A stretch of 64,000 nucleotides of DNA from Bifidobacterium sp. (GTDB taxonomy: Bacteria; Actinomycetota; Actinomycetes; Actinomycetales; Bifidobacteriaceae). This document shows, in pieces, positions 44,587-54,726 of this stretch (its first letter is position 1; each line of letters begins with the position of its first letter). The stretch covers positions 310,001 to 374,000 of the forward strand of contig JAGGHK010000001.1 in NCBI GenBank assembly GCA_024104275.1. The letters run 5' to 3'. Made by a program: the position numbers and the translations under genes. The notes under the pieces were generated by a model. The model worked only from the letters and a program-made list of their open reading frames with translations. It made no database searches and was not told where the DNA came from.

Positions 44587-45345
44587 ATGTCAGGGCATTC
44601 CAAGTGGGCGACCACTAAAAACAAGAAGGCCGCCATCGATTCGAAGCGCGGCAAGCTGTTCGCCAAACTCATCAAGAACATCGAAATCGCAGCACGTCTG
44701 GGTGGCGGCGACCCCGACGGCAACCCGACCCTTTATGATGCCATCGTCAAGGCCAAGAAGTCCTCGATGCCGTCCGACAACATCAAGCGCGCCATCAAGC
44801 GCGGATCCGGTGCCGAGGCCGGTGCCGCCAATTACGAGAGCATCACTTACGAAGGCTACGCGCCTGCAGGCGTGGGCTTGATCATCGAGTGCCTTACCGA
44901 CAACCGCAACCGTGCGGCCGCCGAAGTGCGTTCCACGCTGACCAAGGGCAACGGCTCGCTGGCCACCTCCGGTTCCGTGAGCTTCAACTTCGAGCGCAAG
45001 GGCCAGATCGTGGTTCCTTCCGACGGGCTCGATTACGACAAGCTCTTTGAAATCGCCGCCGAAGCCGGTGCCGAGGACGTCAAAGATGAGGGCGAAGTAT
45101 ATACCGTCATTACTGGTCCGGAAGACCTGATCACGGTTCGCGAGGCTCTGCAGAAGGCCAACATCGACTACAATTCCGCAGATCTGGTGATGCTTCCCAA
45201 GACCGAGGTGGATTTGGGCCTTGAGGACGCGCAGAAGGTCTCCAAGCTCATCGACAACCTCGATGACCTCGACGATGTGCAGAACATCTACAGCAACTGG
45301 ACAGCCTCCGATGAGGTCATGGAACAGCTGGATGAAGAGGAGTAA
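44587..45345 (+). CDS. YebC/PmpR-family regulator
   Basis: A 252-residue protein of the TACO1/YebC family. The N-terminal [20 protein letters not shown] (20 residues) and the central [19 protein letters not shown], quoted as [19 protein letters not shown], are signatures. Family members act either as transcription factors or as helpers of translation through proline stretches. It precedes ruvC by 6 bp, the usual arrangement, and so is cotranscribed with it. ATG follows TAGGAG. Confidence 0.96.
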   Translation: MSGHSKWATTKNKKAAIDSKRGKLFAKLIKNIEIAARLGGGDPDGNPTLYDAIVKAKKSSMPSDNIKRAIKRGSGAEAGAANYESITYEGYAPAGVGLIIECLTDNRNRAAAEVRSTLTKGNGSLATSGSVSFNFERKGQIVVPSDGLDYDKLFEIAAEAGAEDVKDEGEVYTVITGPEDLITVREALQKANIDYNSADLVMLPKTEVDLGLEDAQKVSKLIDNLDDLDDVQNIYSNWTASDEVMEQLDEEE

Positions 45346-45351
45346 TCCGCT

Positions 45352-45933
45352 GTGATTATCCTTGGCGTCGACCCCGGGCTCACACGCTGCGGGGTCGGTG
45401 TGATCGAAGCCGACGCATCGCGTCGGCTTTCTTTTGTTCATGTCGACGTGGTGCGCAGCGATCCGCATATTTCTCAAGACTTGAGACTACTGGCTATCTA
45501 CAACGGGCTTGCGGCCAAAATCGACCGTTTTTCGCCCGATACCGTCTCTATCGAACGAGTCTTTGCGCAGGAAAACCGCAATACCGTTTTGGGCACCGCG
45601 CAGGCCGCCGGGCTGGCGATGCTTGCCGCAGCGCAACGCGGTATTCCCGTGGCCCTGCACACGCCGACGGAAGCCAAGATGGCCGTGACCGGAAACGGGC
45701 GAGCCGAAAAGATCCAGGTGGAACGCATGGTCGCGCGCATCCTGAACCTCAACAAGATTCCTGAGCCGGCCGATGCGGCCGACGCCTTGGCGCAGGCGAT
45801 ATGCCACGCGTTGCGCCCTTCTGGAGCGCTTCAAGGCGGGGAACGCGAGCAGCATCTCACCTTGGCCCAGCGTCAATGGGCGCAGGCCCAGCAGCATGCC
45901 AAGAAACGCCATAGCGTCGATAGGGGCATGTAA
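45352..45933 (+). CDS. ruvC: Crossover junction endonuclease RuvC
   Basis: A 193-residue Holliday-junction resolvase with an RNase H-like fold. The acidic active site is visible: Asp7 in [10 protein letters not shown], Glu in SIERVFAQ (near 67), and the Asp pair in [14 protein letters not shown] (near 141). Start is GTG. It is cotranscribed with yebC and separated from ruvA by 136 bp that contain a LexA box, so ruvC itself may be constitutive while ruvAB is SOS-induced. Confidence 0.96.
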   Translation: MIILGVDPGLTRCGVGVIEADASRRLSFVHVDVVRSDPHISQDLRLLAIYNGLAAKIDRFSPDTVSIERVFAQENRNTVLGTAQAAGLAMLAAAQRGIPVALHTPTEAKMAVTGNGRAEKIQVERMVARILNLNKIPEPADAADALAQAICHALRPSGALQGGEREQHLTLAQRQWAQAQQHAKKRHSVDRGM

Positions 45934-45937
45934 GCTA

Positions 45938-45953
45938 TCGAACAGATGTTCGA
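45938..45953. promoter_or_regulatory. LexA (SOS) box of ruvAB
   Basis: TCGAACAGATGTTCGA has perfect TCGAAC/GTTCGA half-sites with a 4-bp centre. It begins 5 bp after the ruvC stop and lies 117 bp before ruvA, implying a promoter inside this gap. Confidence 0.85.
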
Positions 45954-46069
45954 ATGGTAGAGATGTCAAGTCGATTCTGCTCGGTTGAAGACTCCATTCA
46001 CTTCGATTTCGAACTATTAAACACACTTGGTTTGGCTGGATTGGCACAGCACGGCGGCGGGAGTGACGA

Positions 46070-46687
46070 ATGATAGGCATGCTCAACGGCAGGGTGGAAA
46101 ATGTCGGTAACGACTCCGCTTTGATTGATGTCAACGGCATCGGTTTCGAAGTGCGAATGCCGGCCGCCGAGCTTTCCGCCTTGCACTCCGGCCAGGAAGC
46201 GAAAGTCTTCACTTCGCTGAACGTCTCGCAGGATGCCATCGCATTGTATGGATTTCTATCACAATCTTCGAAACGTATGTTCTTGCAGTTGCAAAAGGTC
46301 AGCGGCATAGGGCCACGGGTCGCGTTGTCGTTGCTCTCTACACTTCCGCCGGACAAGCTCGCGAAAACCGTCATGGACGGAGATGCGGCCGCTTTGGCGA
46401 AAGCTCCGGGACTCGGCAAAAAAGGCGCGCAGAAAATCATTCTCGAGCTTCGTGGCTCCATCAATCTTGACGAGATCGAAAGCGGGCGAGCTTCGGCTGA
46501 GCCTGAATACGACACCGGCACCACAGAGGTCATCGAGGGTCTGGTCTCGTTGGGATGGCGTGAGAGCGACGCGGCGCATGCCGTCACGAAAGTCTGCAAA
46601 GACAACGACATCAAGACGCCGCTGGATAATGCGGACATTCCCAAAGTGCTGAAACTGGCATTGACATCCTTGGATCGGGGGCGCTAA
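46070..46687 (+). CDS. ruvA: Holliday junction branch-migration protein RuvA
   Basis: A 205-residue protein. Domain I is the OB fold (MIGMLNGRVENVG, LIDVNGIGFEVRMP), domain II the tandem helix-hairpin-helix (LQKVSGIGPRVALSLLS and APGLGKKGAQKIILEL), and domain III the RuvB-contacting three-helix bundle at the C-terminus (EVIEGLVSLGWRESDA). It binds the four-way junction and loads RuvB. It lies 6 bp before ruvB. Confidence 0.96.
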   Translation: MIGMLNGRVENVGNDSALIDVNGIGFEVRMPAAELSALHSGQEAKVFTSLNVSQDAIALYGFLSQSSKRMFLQLQKVSGIGPRVALSLLSTLPPDKLAKTVMDGDAAALAKAPGLGKKGAQKIILELRGSINLDEIESGRASAEPEYDTGTTEVIEGLVSLGWRESDAAHAVTKVCKDNDIKTPLDNADIPKVLKLALTSLDRGR

Positions 46688-46693
46688 ATCATC

Positions 46694-47755
46694 ATGGCAG
46701 AGACCAACGGATCACAATCAAACAGGGGAGCCGACGAGCAATCGCTGCGTATGATTTCCTCCGAGCCCATCGGCAACGAACCGGTCAGCGATGAGGAGCT
46801 TCGCCCACGGGCACTGGAAGGTTTCATCGGCCAGCCGCTGCTCAAGGCCCAATTGCAACTGTTTCTGGATGCCGCAAGAAAGCGCGACGTACCGCCCGAC
46901 CATATCCTGCTCGCAGGTCCTCCGGGACTCGGCAAGACCACGTTGGCGATGATCGTGGCCAACGAGTTACAGGTGCCGATTCGTGTGACTTCCGGACCCG
47001 CCATCCAGCATGCCGGCGATCTGGCTTCGATTCTGAGCTCTCTCGACGAAGGCGAGGTGCTCTTCATCGATGAGATTCATCGTCTTCCGCGTCCTGCTGA
47101 AGAGCTGCTCTATATTGCCATGGAGGATTTCCGCGTCGACGTGATGGTCGGCAAAGGTCCCGGCGCTTCCTCCATTCCTTTGACGTTGCCGCGGTTCACC
47201 GTCATCGGTGCCACCACCCGTGAAGGCATGTTGCCTTCGCCGCTCCGTGCGCGTTTCGGGTTCACTGCCCATCTCGACTTCTATCCCAAAGGCGAGCTTG
47301 AACGACTTATTGAACGCAGTGCCGAGGTATTGGGGATCAATCTGGCTGCAGGCAGCGCCAGACAACTTTCGTTACGCAGCCGTGGTACGCCGCGTATCGC
47401 CAACCGCTTGTTGCGACGTGTGCGCGACTGGGCGATTGTTCACGATCTCGACGAGATCGGCCCTGACGATGTTGAGGCTGCGCTCGAACTGTTCCAGATC
47501 GATTCTGAAGGTCTCGACAGGCTTGATTTGGCCGTTTTGAACGCCATCGTCAAGAACTTTGATGGAGGTCCTGTCGGCCTCAACAACCTTTCCGCGATGG
47601 TTGGGGAGGAGTCCGAAACGGTGGAAACCGTCTGCGAACCGTATCTGGTGCGTGAGGGATTCCTGGTCCGTACCCCGAAAGGTAGGGTAGCGACGCAGAA
47701 AGCATGGCAGCATCTGGGCCTGACGCCAAAAGATGATGTCAGCAAGTTATTCTAA
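46694..47755 (+). CDS. ruvB: Holliday junction branch-migration ATPase RuvB
   Basis: A 353-residue AAA+ motor. Walker A is GPPGLGKTT (about residues 75-83), Walker [10 protein letters not shown], sensor 1 in VIGATTREG, and the arginine finger region LRARFGF follows. The C-terminal winged helix ends the protein ([19 protein letters not shown]). It drives branch migration with RuvA. It has a ~45-residue N-terminal lead before [12 protein letters not shown], common in the family. Confidence 0.97.
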   Translation: MAETNGSQSNRGADEQSLRMISSEPIGNEPVSDEELRPRALEGFIGQPLLKAQLQLFLDAARKRDVPPDHILLAGPPGLGKTTLAMIVANELQVPIRVTSGPAIQHAGDLASILSSLDEGEVLFIDEIHRLPRPAEELLYIAMEDFRVDVMVGKGPGASSIPLTLPRFTVIGATTREGMLPSPLRARFGFTAHLDFYPKGELERLIERSAEVLGINLAAGSARQLSLRSRGTPRIANRLLRRVRDWAIVHDLDEIGPDDVEAALELFQIDSEGLDRLDLAVLNAIVKNFDGGPVGLNNLSAMVGEESETVETVCEPYLVREGFLVRTPKGRVATQKAWQHLGLTPKDDVSKLF

Positions 47756-47842
47756 AATCCGGTACGGTAGGTATGTAGATATCAGAGAGTTTGGCATCTT
47801 CAGCAAGTCCGTAATTAACGTTTCGTCCGATTGGAGTTCCCT

Positions 47843-48373
47843 GTGAGTGGTGGCAATTCAGTTTTCCTTATCGTCCTCGTTGTGGCCATGGTTGCCTTGA
47901 TGTGGTGGCAGTCCCACAAGTCCAAGCAGCAGCAGCAAAAGGTTCAGGATTTCCGCTCGTCGTTGCAGCCTGGTGAATTGGTGCAGACCATCGGTGGCGT
48001 CATCGGCAAGGTCGTTTCCGTCGATACCAAATACGAAGAGATCGTTATCGATTCCGAAGGTTCGCAAATGCGTTTCACGTTCCGTGCCATCAGCAAGAAG
48101 TATGAGCGTCCGGCCTTCATCGACGATGATGAAGTGGACGAGGATGGCAATCCGATTGTCGACGACAACGAGGATTCCGAAAACAATGCAGAGAATGCCG
48201 ACAACACTGCGGCCCAGAGTGCATCCGAGGATCAGGCGCAAAAGCCTTTCGACAGTGACGACGAAACCCAAGAAAAGCCTGCGGAGAAAAAGTCTGAAAA
48301 TGACGATGACGATGCAGATGAAGCTTCGAAGGGCGACGCCAAGAAGGTTGAAGACAGCGGAAACGAGAAGTAA
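47843..48373 (+). CDS. yajC: Preprotein translocase subunit YajC
   Basis: A ~176-residue protein. One N-terminal membrane helix (VFLIVLVVAMVALMWW) is followed by SHKSKQQQQKVQDFRSSLQP (20 residues) and GELVQTIGGVIGKVVSVD, the YajC core. The last ~80 residues are highly acidic and probably disordered. YajC accompanies SecDF at the translocon, yet secD and secF do not follow here, and apt comes next. GTG at 47843 lies 6 nt after TGGAG. Confidence 0.88.
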   Translation: MSGGNSVFLIVLVVAMVALMWWQSHKSKQQQQKVQDFRSSLQPGELVQTIGGVIGKVVSVDTKYEEIVIDSEGSQMRFTFRAISKKYERPAFIDDDEVDEDGNPIVDDNEDSENNAENADNTAAQSASEDQAQKPFDSDDETQEKPAEKKSENDDDDADEASKGDAKKVEDSGNEK

Positions 48374-48399
48374 CCGCTTCTTCGTTCAGATAATTCATT

Positions 48400-48424
48400 G
48401 GGTTATGCTTCTGCGGCATAGCCC
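48400..48424 (+). terminator. Hairpin after yajC
   Basis: GGGTTATGC and GCATAGCCC form a 9-bp stem with one G-U and a 7-nt loop. No strong T-run follows. Confidence 0.45.
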
Positions 48425-48469
48425 TCAATCATTCAGTAATCAATGGCCATTAGGCAGTAAGGCTTGCTC

Positions 48470-49051
48470 ATGACACAATCGGATATCACCATCACAGAGC
48501 TCGGCAAGGTCGGTGCAGAGGACGCACAATACATGACTTCGCTCATTCGGACCATCCCAGGTTTCCCGAAAGAAGGCGTGCTGTTCCGTGATTTCATTCC
48601 AGTGCTTGCGGATGCACGTGGATTCTCGATTATGCTGAAGGCGCTTCAACTGGCTCTGCCTGTTCCGGTGGATTCATTTGACTACATTGCCGGCCTGGAA
48701 GCCCGGGGATTCCTCATCGGCCCGCCGCTGGCGGCCAAACTCGGCAAGCGTTTCCTGGCAGTGCGTAAGGCCGGCAAGCTGCCTCCTGAGACCATCGGCG
48801 AAAGCTATTCGCTCGAATATGGCGAAGCCAAGGTCGAAATCGAAAAAGAAGCGGTCAAGCCTGGCGACAAAGTGCTGATCGTCGACGATCTGATTGCCAC
48901 AGGCGGTACGGCAAAGGCCGCTGCCGATCTCATCACCAAGGCTGGTGGCGAGGTCGTCGGCTTCAGCTTCGTGATGGAGCTCATCGGTCTTACCGGTCGT
49001 AGCGATTTGGGCGATATGCCAATCAGCTCATTGGTCACCATGCCGGCCTGA
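48470..49051 (+). CDS. apt: Adenine phosphoribosyltransferase
   Basis: A 193-residue purine-salvage enzyme that makes AMP from adenine and PRPP. The N-terminal IRTIPGFPKEGVLFRDFIPV (20 residues) is typical of Apt; the PRPP-binding motif is VLIVDDLIATGGTAKAA. AGLEARGFLIGPPLA also matches. ATG at 48470 gives the expected N-terminus. Confidence 0.95.
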   Translation: MTQSDITITELGKVGAEDAQYMTSLIRTIPGFPKEGVLFRDFIPVLADARGFSIMLKALQLALPVPVDSFDYIAGLEARGFLIGPPLAAKLGKRFLAVRKAGKLPPETIGESYSLEYGEAKVEIEKEAVKPGDKVLIVDDLIATGGTAKAAADLITKAGGEVVGFSFVMELIGLTGRSDLGDMPISSLVTMPA

Positions 49052-49120
49052 CATTGCCTGTCTGTCGTTTATGGCACACGTTGGTTGAATGAGCGTCTAT
49101 CAGTAGTAAGGGGGAACCTA

Positions 49121-50317
49121 ATGGATCTTTATGAATATCAGGCTCGGCAGCTGCTTGCGGAGCAAGGCATCGACACGCCGAAGGGCATCTTCGCCCAGAA
49201 TTCCCATGAGGTCGCTGAGGCGGCTGACGAAATCGGCTATCCATGTGTCGTCAAAGCGCAGGTTCGCATCGGGCATCGTGGTCAGGCAGGCGGCGTCAAG
49301 CTTGCAAAGACCCAAGACGAAGCCATCCTTTCTTCGGAACAGATTCTGCCGATGACCATACGTGGTCATAAGGTCAATGGCGTTCTGGTTGCTGAAGCCA
49401 AGAACGTCCTCCATGAGTATTACGTTTCTATTTCGCTCGATCGTTCCTCCCGCGATTTTGATGTATTGGCGACGGCCAACGGCGGTACCGAGGTCGAAGA
49501 GATCGCGAAAGAGCATCCCGAATCGGTCAAGCGCCTGCATATCAGCGCTTTGCAGGACTTCGACATGGATGCCGCTCGCAGCATGGCCGAATCCATCGGG
49601 TTCTACCATGCGGATGTCGATCAGGCAGCTGATGTGCTTTTGAAAATGTGGAAATGCTTCAAAGACAACGATGCGACTTTGGTGGAAATCAATCCATTGG
49701 CCAAAATCGGCGATTCCGATGACGAATCCTCAAAGAAGCTTTGTGCCCTCGATGCCAAGATTTCTCTCGACGACAACGCCGCATTCCGCCATGACGGATG
49801 GAAACGTTTCGCCGACACCACCCACACCGATATGTTCGAGGAACATGCCAAAGAGCACGGACTGCATTACGTTCATCTGAAAGGCGAAGTCGGAGTCATC
49901 GGAAACGGCGCCGGCTTGGTGATGAGCTCTTTGGATGCTGTCTCCGGCGCAGGTGAAGAACAGGGAACCGGTGTGAAACCGGCCAACTTCCTCGATATCG
50001 GGGGAGGCGCTTCCGCCGAAGTGATGAGCACCAGCCTTTCCATTGTCCTTTCCGATCCGCAGGTGGAGTCCGTATTCGTCAACGTCTATGGCAGCATCAC
50101 GGCTTGCGATCAGGTGGCACAGGGCATTCTCGAAGCGCTGAAGAAGCTGAATATTTCCAAGCCGATCGTAGTTCGTTTTGACGGCAACGCTGCGGCAAAG
50201 GGTCTCAAGATACTTGAGGATGCGCATAATCCCAATATCCACGTCAGCGCCACGATGGAAGAGGCGGCGCAAGAGGCTGCAAGGCTCGCCAAGCATACCA
50301 AGGAGACCACGAAATGA
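49121..50317 (+). CDS. sucC: Succinyl-CoA synthetase subunit beta
   Basis: A 398-residue ATP-grasp subunit that binds nucleotide and succinate. [12 protein letters not shown] is the family N-terminus, [19 protein letters not shown] (19 residues) carries the ATP-grasp and Lys region, and [11 protein letters not shown] with [10 protein letters not shown] shows the CoA-ligase-like C-domain. Bifidobacteria lack a full TCA cycle, so the enzyme probably supplies succinyl-CoA or makes succinate in a partial pathway. It is coupled to sucD by a 4-bp overlap. ATG follows GGGGGAA. Confidence 0.95.
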   Translation: MDLYEYQARQLLAEQGIDTPKGIFAQNSHEVAEAADEIGYPCVVKAQVRIGHRGQAGGVKLAKTQDEAILSSEQILPMTIRGHKVNGVLVAEAKNVLHEYYVSISLDRSSRDFDVLATANGGTEVEEIAKEHPESVKRLHISALQDFDMDAARSMAESIGFYHADVDQAADVLLKMWKCFKDNDATLVEINPLAKIGDSDDESSKKLCALDAKISLDDNAAFRHDGWKRFADTTHTDMFEEHAKEHGLHYVHLKGEVGVIGNGAGLVMSSLDAVSGAGEEQGTGVKPANFLDIGGGASAEVMSTSLSIVLSDPQVESVFVNVYGSITACDQVAQGILEALKKLNISKPIVVRFDGNAAAKGLKILEDAHNPNIHVSATMEEAAQEAARLAKHTKETTK

Positions 50318-51249
50318 CACTGTTCATCGAAGACAATGCCCCGGTCATCGTTCAGGGCATGACCGGTCATCAAGGCATGACCCATACGGCACGCATGCTC
50401 AATGCCGGCACCAACATCGTCGGTGGCGTCAATCCCCGTAAAGCGGGCCAGAAAGTGACTTTCCACGTCGATGAGACGGATAGCGACATCGATATCCCAG
50501 TGTACGCAACTTGCGGCGACGCAAAGGAAGCTACCGGTGCCAAGGCAAGCGTGATCTTCGTTCCTCCGTGTTTTGCAAAGGACGCGATGCTGGAAGCTAT
50601 CGAAGCCGGCATCGGTCTCATCGTCGTCATCACCGAAGGCATTCCCGTGGCCGACACGGCATATTGCGTCGAACTGGCTTTGCGCAAGGGCATTCGGATT
50701 ATCGGGCCCAATTGCCCCGGTCTGCTGAAACTTCCCGAAACCGACGACCCTGCCGATAAAGGCATCAACCTCGGCATCATCCCGGATGGCATTGTTTCCT
50801 CCGGCCCGTTGGGGTTGGTTTCCAAATCGGGCACCTTGACCTATCAGCTGATGGGCGAGCTCTCCGACATCGGCTTCACGGCCTGCGTTGGCGTGGGCGG
50901 CGATCCGATCGTCGGAACGTCGCTGGTCGAAGCCTTGCAACAGTTTGAGGCCGACGAAGCCACGAAAGCCGTCATGATGATCGGCGAAATCGGCGGCAAC
51001 GCCGAACAGGACGCGGCGGCTTGGGCCAAGGAACACATGACCAAACCCGTTGTGGCCTATATAGCCGGGTTCACCGCTCCCGAAGGCAAACAGATGGGCC
51101 ATGCCGGCGCCATTGTTTCTGGTGGGAAAGGCACCGCTCAGGACAAGAAGGAAGCGCTTGAAGTCGCAGGAATCCCAGTGGGCAAGACCCCAGGACAGGC
51201 GGCCCAGCTGATTCGCAAGATGATGGACGGCGGTACTTCCAAGGCATGA
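50314..51249 (+). CDS. sucD: Succinyl-CoA synthetase subunit alpha
   Basis: A 311-residue CoA-binding subunit. [15 protein letters not shown] forms the CoA-binding loop, GPNCPGLL is a family motif, and the phosphorylated catalytic His lies in [15 protein letters not shown] (near residue 264). It overlaps sucC upstream and the DUF6350 gene downstream by 4 bp each (ATGA), giving a tightly coupled three-gene unit. Confidence 0.96.
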   Translation: MTLFIEDNAPVIVQGMTGHQGMTHTARMLNAGTNIVGGVNPRKAGQKVTFHVDETDSDIDIPVYATCGDAKEATGAKASVIFVPPCFAKDAMLEAIEAGIGLIVVITEGIPVADTAYCVELALRKGIRIIGPNCPGLLKLPETDDPADKGINLGIIPDGIVSSGPLGLVSKSGTLTYQLMGELSDIGFTACVGVGGDPIVGTSLVEALQQFEADEATKAVMMIGEIGGNAEQDAAAWAKEHMTKPVVAYIAGFTAPEGKQMGHAGAIVSGGKGTAQDKKEALEVAGIPVGKTPGQAAQLIRKMMDGGTSKA

Positions 51250-52619
51250 GCAAAAATCAGCGGCCATGGATAAAAGGGCTTGTGATAGCCCTCGGCACAT
51301 CCGTTATTTTCACGGTATGCCTGGGGCTTTTCATGGCGTTGACACTGCTGATCGTCTCTATGGAGGAAGGCGGCGGTACGCTTTCCGGCCAGTCTGTTGC
51401 CTTGACCTTGGCGATTGTGCTTCTAAGCCAAGGAGCGAGTTTCCACGCGGGTGCCATCACGTTGAGCATCGTGCCTCTGCTATTGACCTTCATGCTGATC
51501 TGGCTGATAGCCTGGCTCACCAAAGTGCTGTCAACCAGCCTAAAAGCCTATGTGACCGGCCTTTTGCTGTGGGTGGCGATTATGTGGGTGTTTACCCAGA
51601 ACATCGCAGTCATCCTTCAAGATCCCATCTGGATGGTCATGCTCAAAACCGCGTTGGTTTTCAGCATAGGTTTCCTTTGCGGGGCTCTTCCACAGTCAAA
51701 ATTGATGAAACAGTGCGTCGAATTCGTTCGTAGCAACATTTCAGATCATATGTCTATCGCTCTGAAGCTCGGATTCGTCAATACCATTGTATTGCTGCTA
51801 GGGTATTTGGTCATCGGTTTGATTACGGTGTTGGTCTGGGTCGTTACGAATCAAAGCGCGATGGTGCGCGTCTTCCATATGGCCGGTATGCAGACCGGCT
51901 CGCGGATCATGACGACACTGTGCACCTTGGCATGGCTGCCGAACCTTTGCCTATGGGCGATTTCATGGCTGTTTGGTTCAGGATTCTCCATCGGTGACCT
52001 TGCCGCGTTCTCATTGTGGAACGACCATGCCGCCGGTCTTCCCGCCGTTCCGGTTTTCGAGATATTTCCCCAAGCGGTTTCCAACGATACGCTGCGGATT
52101 TTTCTCATATCGATTCCTCTTCTCTGTGGTTTTGCAATCGGAGTCGTCGAGCTCTTCCTGCCCCGCTGCTTCGCAATCGGTGCCGGCAAACCGGGCGAGC
52201 CGGTCAGAATCGGAAGGATCATCGGCCAGTTTATCTATCCGATTCTGTCATTCTTCCTTACCAGTGCGTTGATGGCGTTGGTCATGAACATTCTTTTCGG
52301 TCTTTCCTCCGGCGCATTGGGAGTGCATCGGTTGGCACACGTCGGCGTGGATTCGGCAGCTTCCTCTCGTGTGGTATGTCTTCCCAGCGCTCTCGGTTTT
52401 TCTTCTGCCTGGCTTCTTTCCGTTGTGGTCGTCGCGATGGTCTTTGCGATGCGTTTGTTCTTCGGATATCTTCGGGCCCAAGGGAAATTGAACGAAAGCG
52501 GAAACGATACAGCGGGTGATGAAGCCGACAATGGCGGTGGCGTTTCCGATTCCCCAGCAGCTTCAGTCTCATCAGCAGTTTCCGATTCGACATCGGAAGA
52601 AGAGACGGAGATTCCATAA
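51246..52619 (+). CDS. DUF6350-type polytopic membrane protein
   Basis: A 457-residue protein with about ten hydrophobic segments and a hydrophilic, acidic C-terminal tail (about 50 residues, rich in Ser, Asp and Glu). No catalytic motif is recognised. In actinobacteria a membrane protein of this kind (DUF6350) is found between sucD and the purine genes purN/purH, exactly as here. That synteny and the translational overlap with sucD are the main basis for the call. Function unknown. Confidence 0.75.
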   Translation: MSKNQRPWIKGLVIALGTSVIFTVCLGLFMALTLLIVSMEEGGGTLSGQSVALTLAIVLLSQGASFHAGAITLSIVPLLLTFMLIWLIAWLTKVLSTSLKAYVTGLLLWVAIMWVFTQNIAVILQDPIWMVMLKTALVFSIGFLCGALPQSKLMKQCVEFVRSNISDHMSIALKLGFVNTIVLLLGYLVIGLITVLVWVVTNQSAMVRVFHMAGMQTGSRIMTTLCTLAWLPNLCLWAISWLFGSGFSIGDLAAFSLWNDHAAGLPAVPVFEIFPQAVSNDTLRIFLISIPLLCGFAIGVVELFLPRCFAIGAGKPGEPVRIGRIIGQFIYPILSFFLTSALMALVMNILFGLSSGALGVHRLAHVGVDSAASSRVVCLPSALGFSSAWLLSVVVVAMVFAMRLFFGYLRAQGKLNESGNDTAGDEADNGGGVSDSPAASVSSAVSDSTSEEETEIP

Positions 52620-52645
52620 TACCGCCGCAACAAAGGGAGAAACAG

Positions 52646-54313
52646 ATGACAGCAACCAATCGTAGGATTCGGCGCGTTTTGGTGTCGGTTTACGACAAAA
52701 CCGGTATCGAGGGGCTTGCCGATGCGTTCATCAAGGCAGGCACCGAAGTCGTTTCTACCGGTTCTACGGCGAAACGACTTGGCGAACTTGGCGTCAATGT
52801 CACCGAAGTACAAAAGGTCACCGGTTTCCCCGAAAGCCTTGGGGGACGAGTCAAGACCCTTGACCCGCATATCCACGCAGGTATTCTGGCTGATATGACC
52901 AATCCTGCGCAGGCCGAAGAGTTGAAGTCTCTTGCTATCAAGCCGTTTGATATGGTCATTGTCAATCTCTATCCCTTCGCCGATACGGTACGTTCAGGGG
53001 CCAACGAAACCGACATCATCGAGAAAATCGACATCGGCGGACCTTCCATGATTCGTGGCGCGGCGAAGAACAGTGCCAGCGTGGCTGTCATTACGGATTC
53101 AGCCGATTATGCCTTGGCCGCACAGCGTGTGGCTGATGGTTCCGGGTTCTCGCTCAAAGAACGCAGGTGGCTGGCCGCCAAGGCGTTCGCAACCACGGCA
53201 GCCTATGACGCGACCATAGCCAAATGGACCGGCAATCACTGGCCAAAGCCGACGAGTATTATCGCGGACGTTTCTGTAGACGCCGAAGACACGGCTAAAG
53301 CTTCTGAAGGGCACGGGCACCAAGAAAACGCGAAAACGAATCTGTTCCCATCCTCTCTGACCTGTACCTGGGACTATGCGCACGGACTGCGCTATGGCGA
53401 AAACCCGCATCAGCAGGCCAGCCTCTATGCCGATACGCTCGACCAGACCGGCTTTGCTCACGCCGAGCAGCTGGGCGGCAAACCGATGAGCTATAACAAT
53501 TACGTCGATGCCGATGCAGCATGGCGTGCGGTCTGGGATTTCGCACCCCAAATTGCCGTTGCCGTCTGCAAGCACAACAATCCTTGCGGCCTCGCCATCG
53601 GTAGGACAGTGGCTGAGGCCCATCTGAAAGCCCATGCCTGCGACCCGATGAGCGCTTACGGCGGCGTGATCGCAGTGAACTCCACGGTCACTCTGGAGAT
53701 GGCGCAGAACGTCCGTCCGATTTTCACCGAAGTCATCGTAGCCCCTGATTATGAACCCGAGGCACTGGAACTGCTCAAAGCTCATAAGAAGAACCTACGT
53801 ATTCTCAAGGTGGCGCAACGACCGCATACCGATATGCAGTTCCGTCAGATTGACGGCGGCATCTTGGTGCAGTCCATCGACAGGATCGATGCTCCCGGCG
53901 ACAATCCGACAAACTGGAAATTAGTCTCCGGTGAAGCGTCCGATACCGACACGTTCAACGATCTGGTGTTTGCCTGGCGCGCGATTCGCTGTGTAAAATC
54001 CAACGCCGTTCTTCTGGCGCATGACCAGGCGACGGTGGGCATCGGCATGGGTCAGGTCAACCGCGTGGACTCCTGCCATCTCGCCGTCGAACGTGCCAAC
54101 ACCCTAGCCGATGGCGCCAACCGCGCTCAAGGCTCGGTAGCCGCCTCGGATGCGTTCTTCCCCTTCGCCGACGGTGCCGAGGCGCTGATCGATGCGGGAG
54201 TCAAGGCCATCGTGCAACCTTGCGGGTCAATCCGTGATAAGGAAGTAATCGAAGCTGCTCAGAAGCGTGGCATCACGATGTATCTGACAGGAACGCGGCA
54301 CTTCTTCCACTGA
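52646..54313 (+). CDS. purH: Bifunctional AICAR transformylase / IMP cyclohydrolase
   Basis: A 555-residue enzyme for the last two steps of IMP synthesis. The N-terminal MGS-like cyclohydrolase domain (to ~200) has [15 protein letters not shown] and [14 protein letters not shown]. The transformylase domain has [26 protein letters not shown], the catalytic KHNNPCG, and [12 protein letters not shown] ~25-residue hydrophilic linker ([18 protein letters not shown]) separates the domains and is longer than usual. ATG follows AGGGAGA. Confidence 0.97.
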   Translation: MTATNRRIRRVLVSVYDKTGIEGLADAFIKAGTEVVSTGSTAKRLGELGVNVTEVQKVTGFPESLGGRVKTLDPHIHAGILADMTNPAQAEELKSLAIKPFDMVIVNLYPFADTVRSGANETDIIEKIDIGGPSMIRGAAKNSASVAVITDSADYALAAQRVADGSGFSLKERRWLAAKAFATTAAYDATIAKWTGNHWPKPTSIIADVSVDAEDTAKASEGHGHQENAKTNLFPSSLTCTWDYAHGLRYGENPHQQASLYADTLDQTGFAHAEQLGGKPMSYNNYVDADAAWRAVWDFAPQIAVAVCKHNNPCGLAIGRTVAEAHLKAHACDPMSAYGGVIAVNSTVTLEMAQNVRPIFTEVIVAPDYEPEALELLKAHKKNLRILKVAQRPHTDMQFRQIDGGILVQSIDRIDAPGDNPTNWKLVSGEASDTDTFNDLVFAWRAIRCVKSNAVLLAHDQATVGIGMGQVNRVDSCHLAVERANTLADGANRAQGSVAASDAFFPFADGAEALIDAGVKAIVQPCGSIRDKEVIEAAQKRGITMYLTGTRHFFH

Positions 54314-54357
54314 GAGAAGAGTAGTAATACATCGCGCTTTTGCTGGTTCGATAAAGT

Positions 54358-54402
54358 AAAATACCGGTACGCAGCTAAACTGGCTCACGTACCGGTATTT
54401 TA
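54358..54402 (+). terminator. Intrinsic terminator after purH
   Basis: AAAATACCGGTACG pairs perfectly with CGTACCGGTATTTT (14 bp) across a 16-nt loop, ending in a T-run. Confidence 0.93.
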
Positions 54403-54420
54403 TTGCAAAAAGGAATGGCC

Positions 54421-54708
54421 ATGGTCCACAAACATCCGTATGTCTCCGAGAAGAATGAAGGCAAACCGCTGTTTGAGTGGGGAGTGCTTGTTCTGGTCAT
54501 CGTTTCCGCCGTGCTGGCAGGTCTCGGACATACGATGGCCGCCACAGTGGTATTCGCTGCGACGGCCATTATTGCAGGACTTATCAGATTGATTTTCAAA
54601 GACCGAAGCCCTTGGAAAATCCGTTCAGTCGGCTTTGATGCCTTGATCGGCATCGCCTTGGGAATCGGATTGCTGGTCGTTTACTTCAGCATTCGGCTGA
54701 TGATGTAA
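54421..54708 (+). CDS. DUF3017-type small membrane protein
   Basis: A 95-residue protein with three membrane helices (about residues 17-34, 38-55 and 73-92) and a short basic loop FKDRSPWKIRSVGFD between the second and third. The pattern fits DUF3017, an actinobacterial family often coded next to purine or folate genes (purH, folD). Function unknown. ATG at 54421 is 7 nt after AAAAGGA; the ATG at 54415 is too close to that site. Confidence 0.7.
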   Translation: MVHKHPYVSEKNEGKPLFEWGVLVLVIVSAVLAGLGHTMAATVVFAATAIIAGLIRLIFKDRSPWKIRSVGFDALIGIALGIGLLVVYFSIRLMM

Positions 54709-54726
54709 ACTAAATGACCGTTTTCC

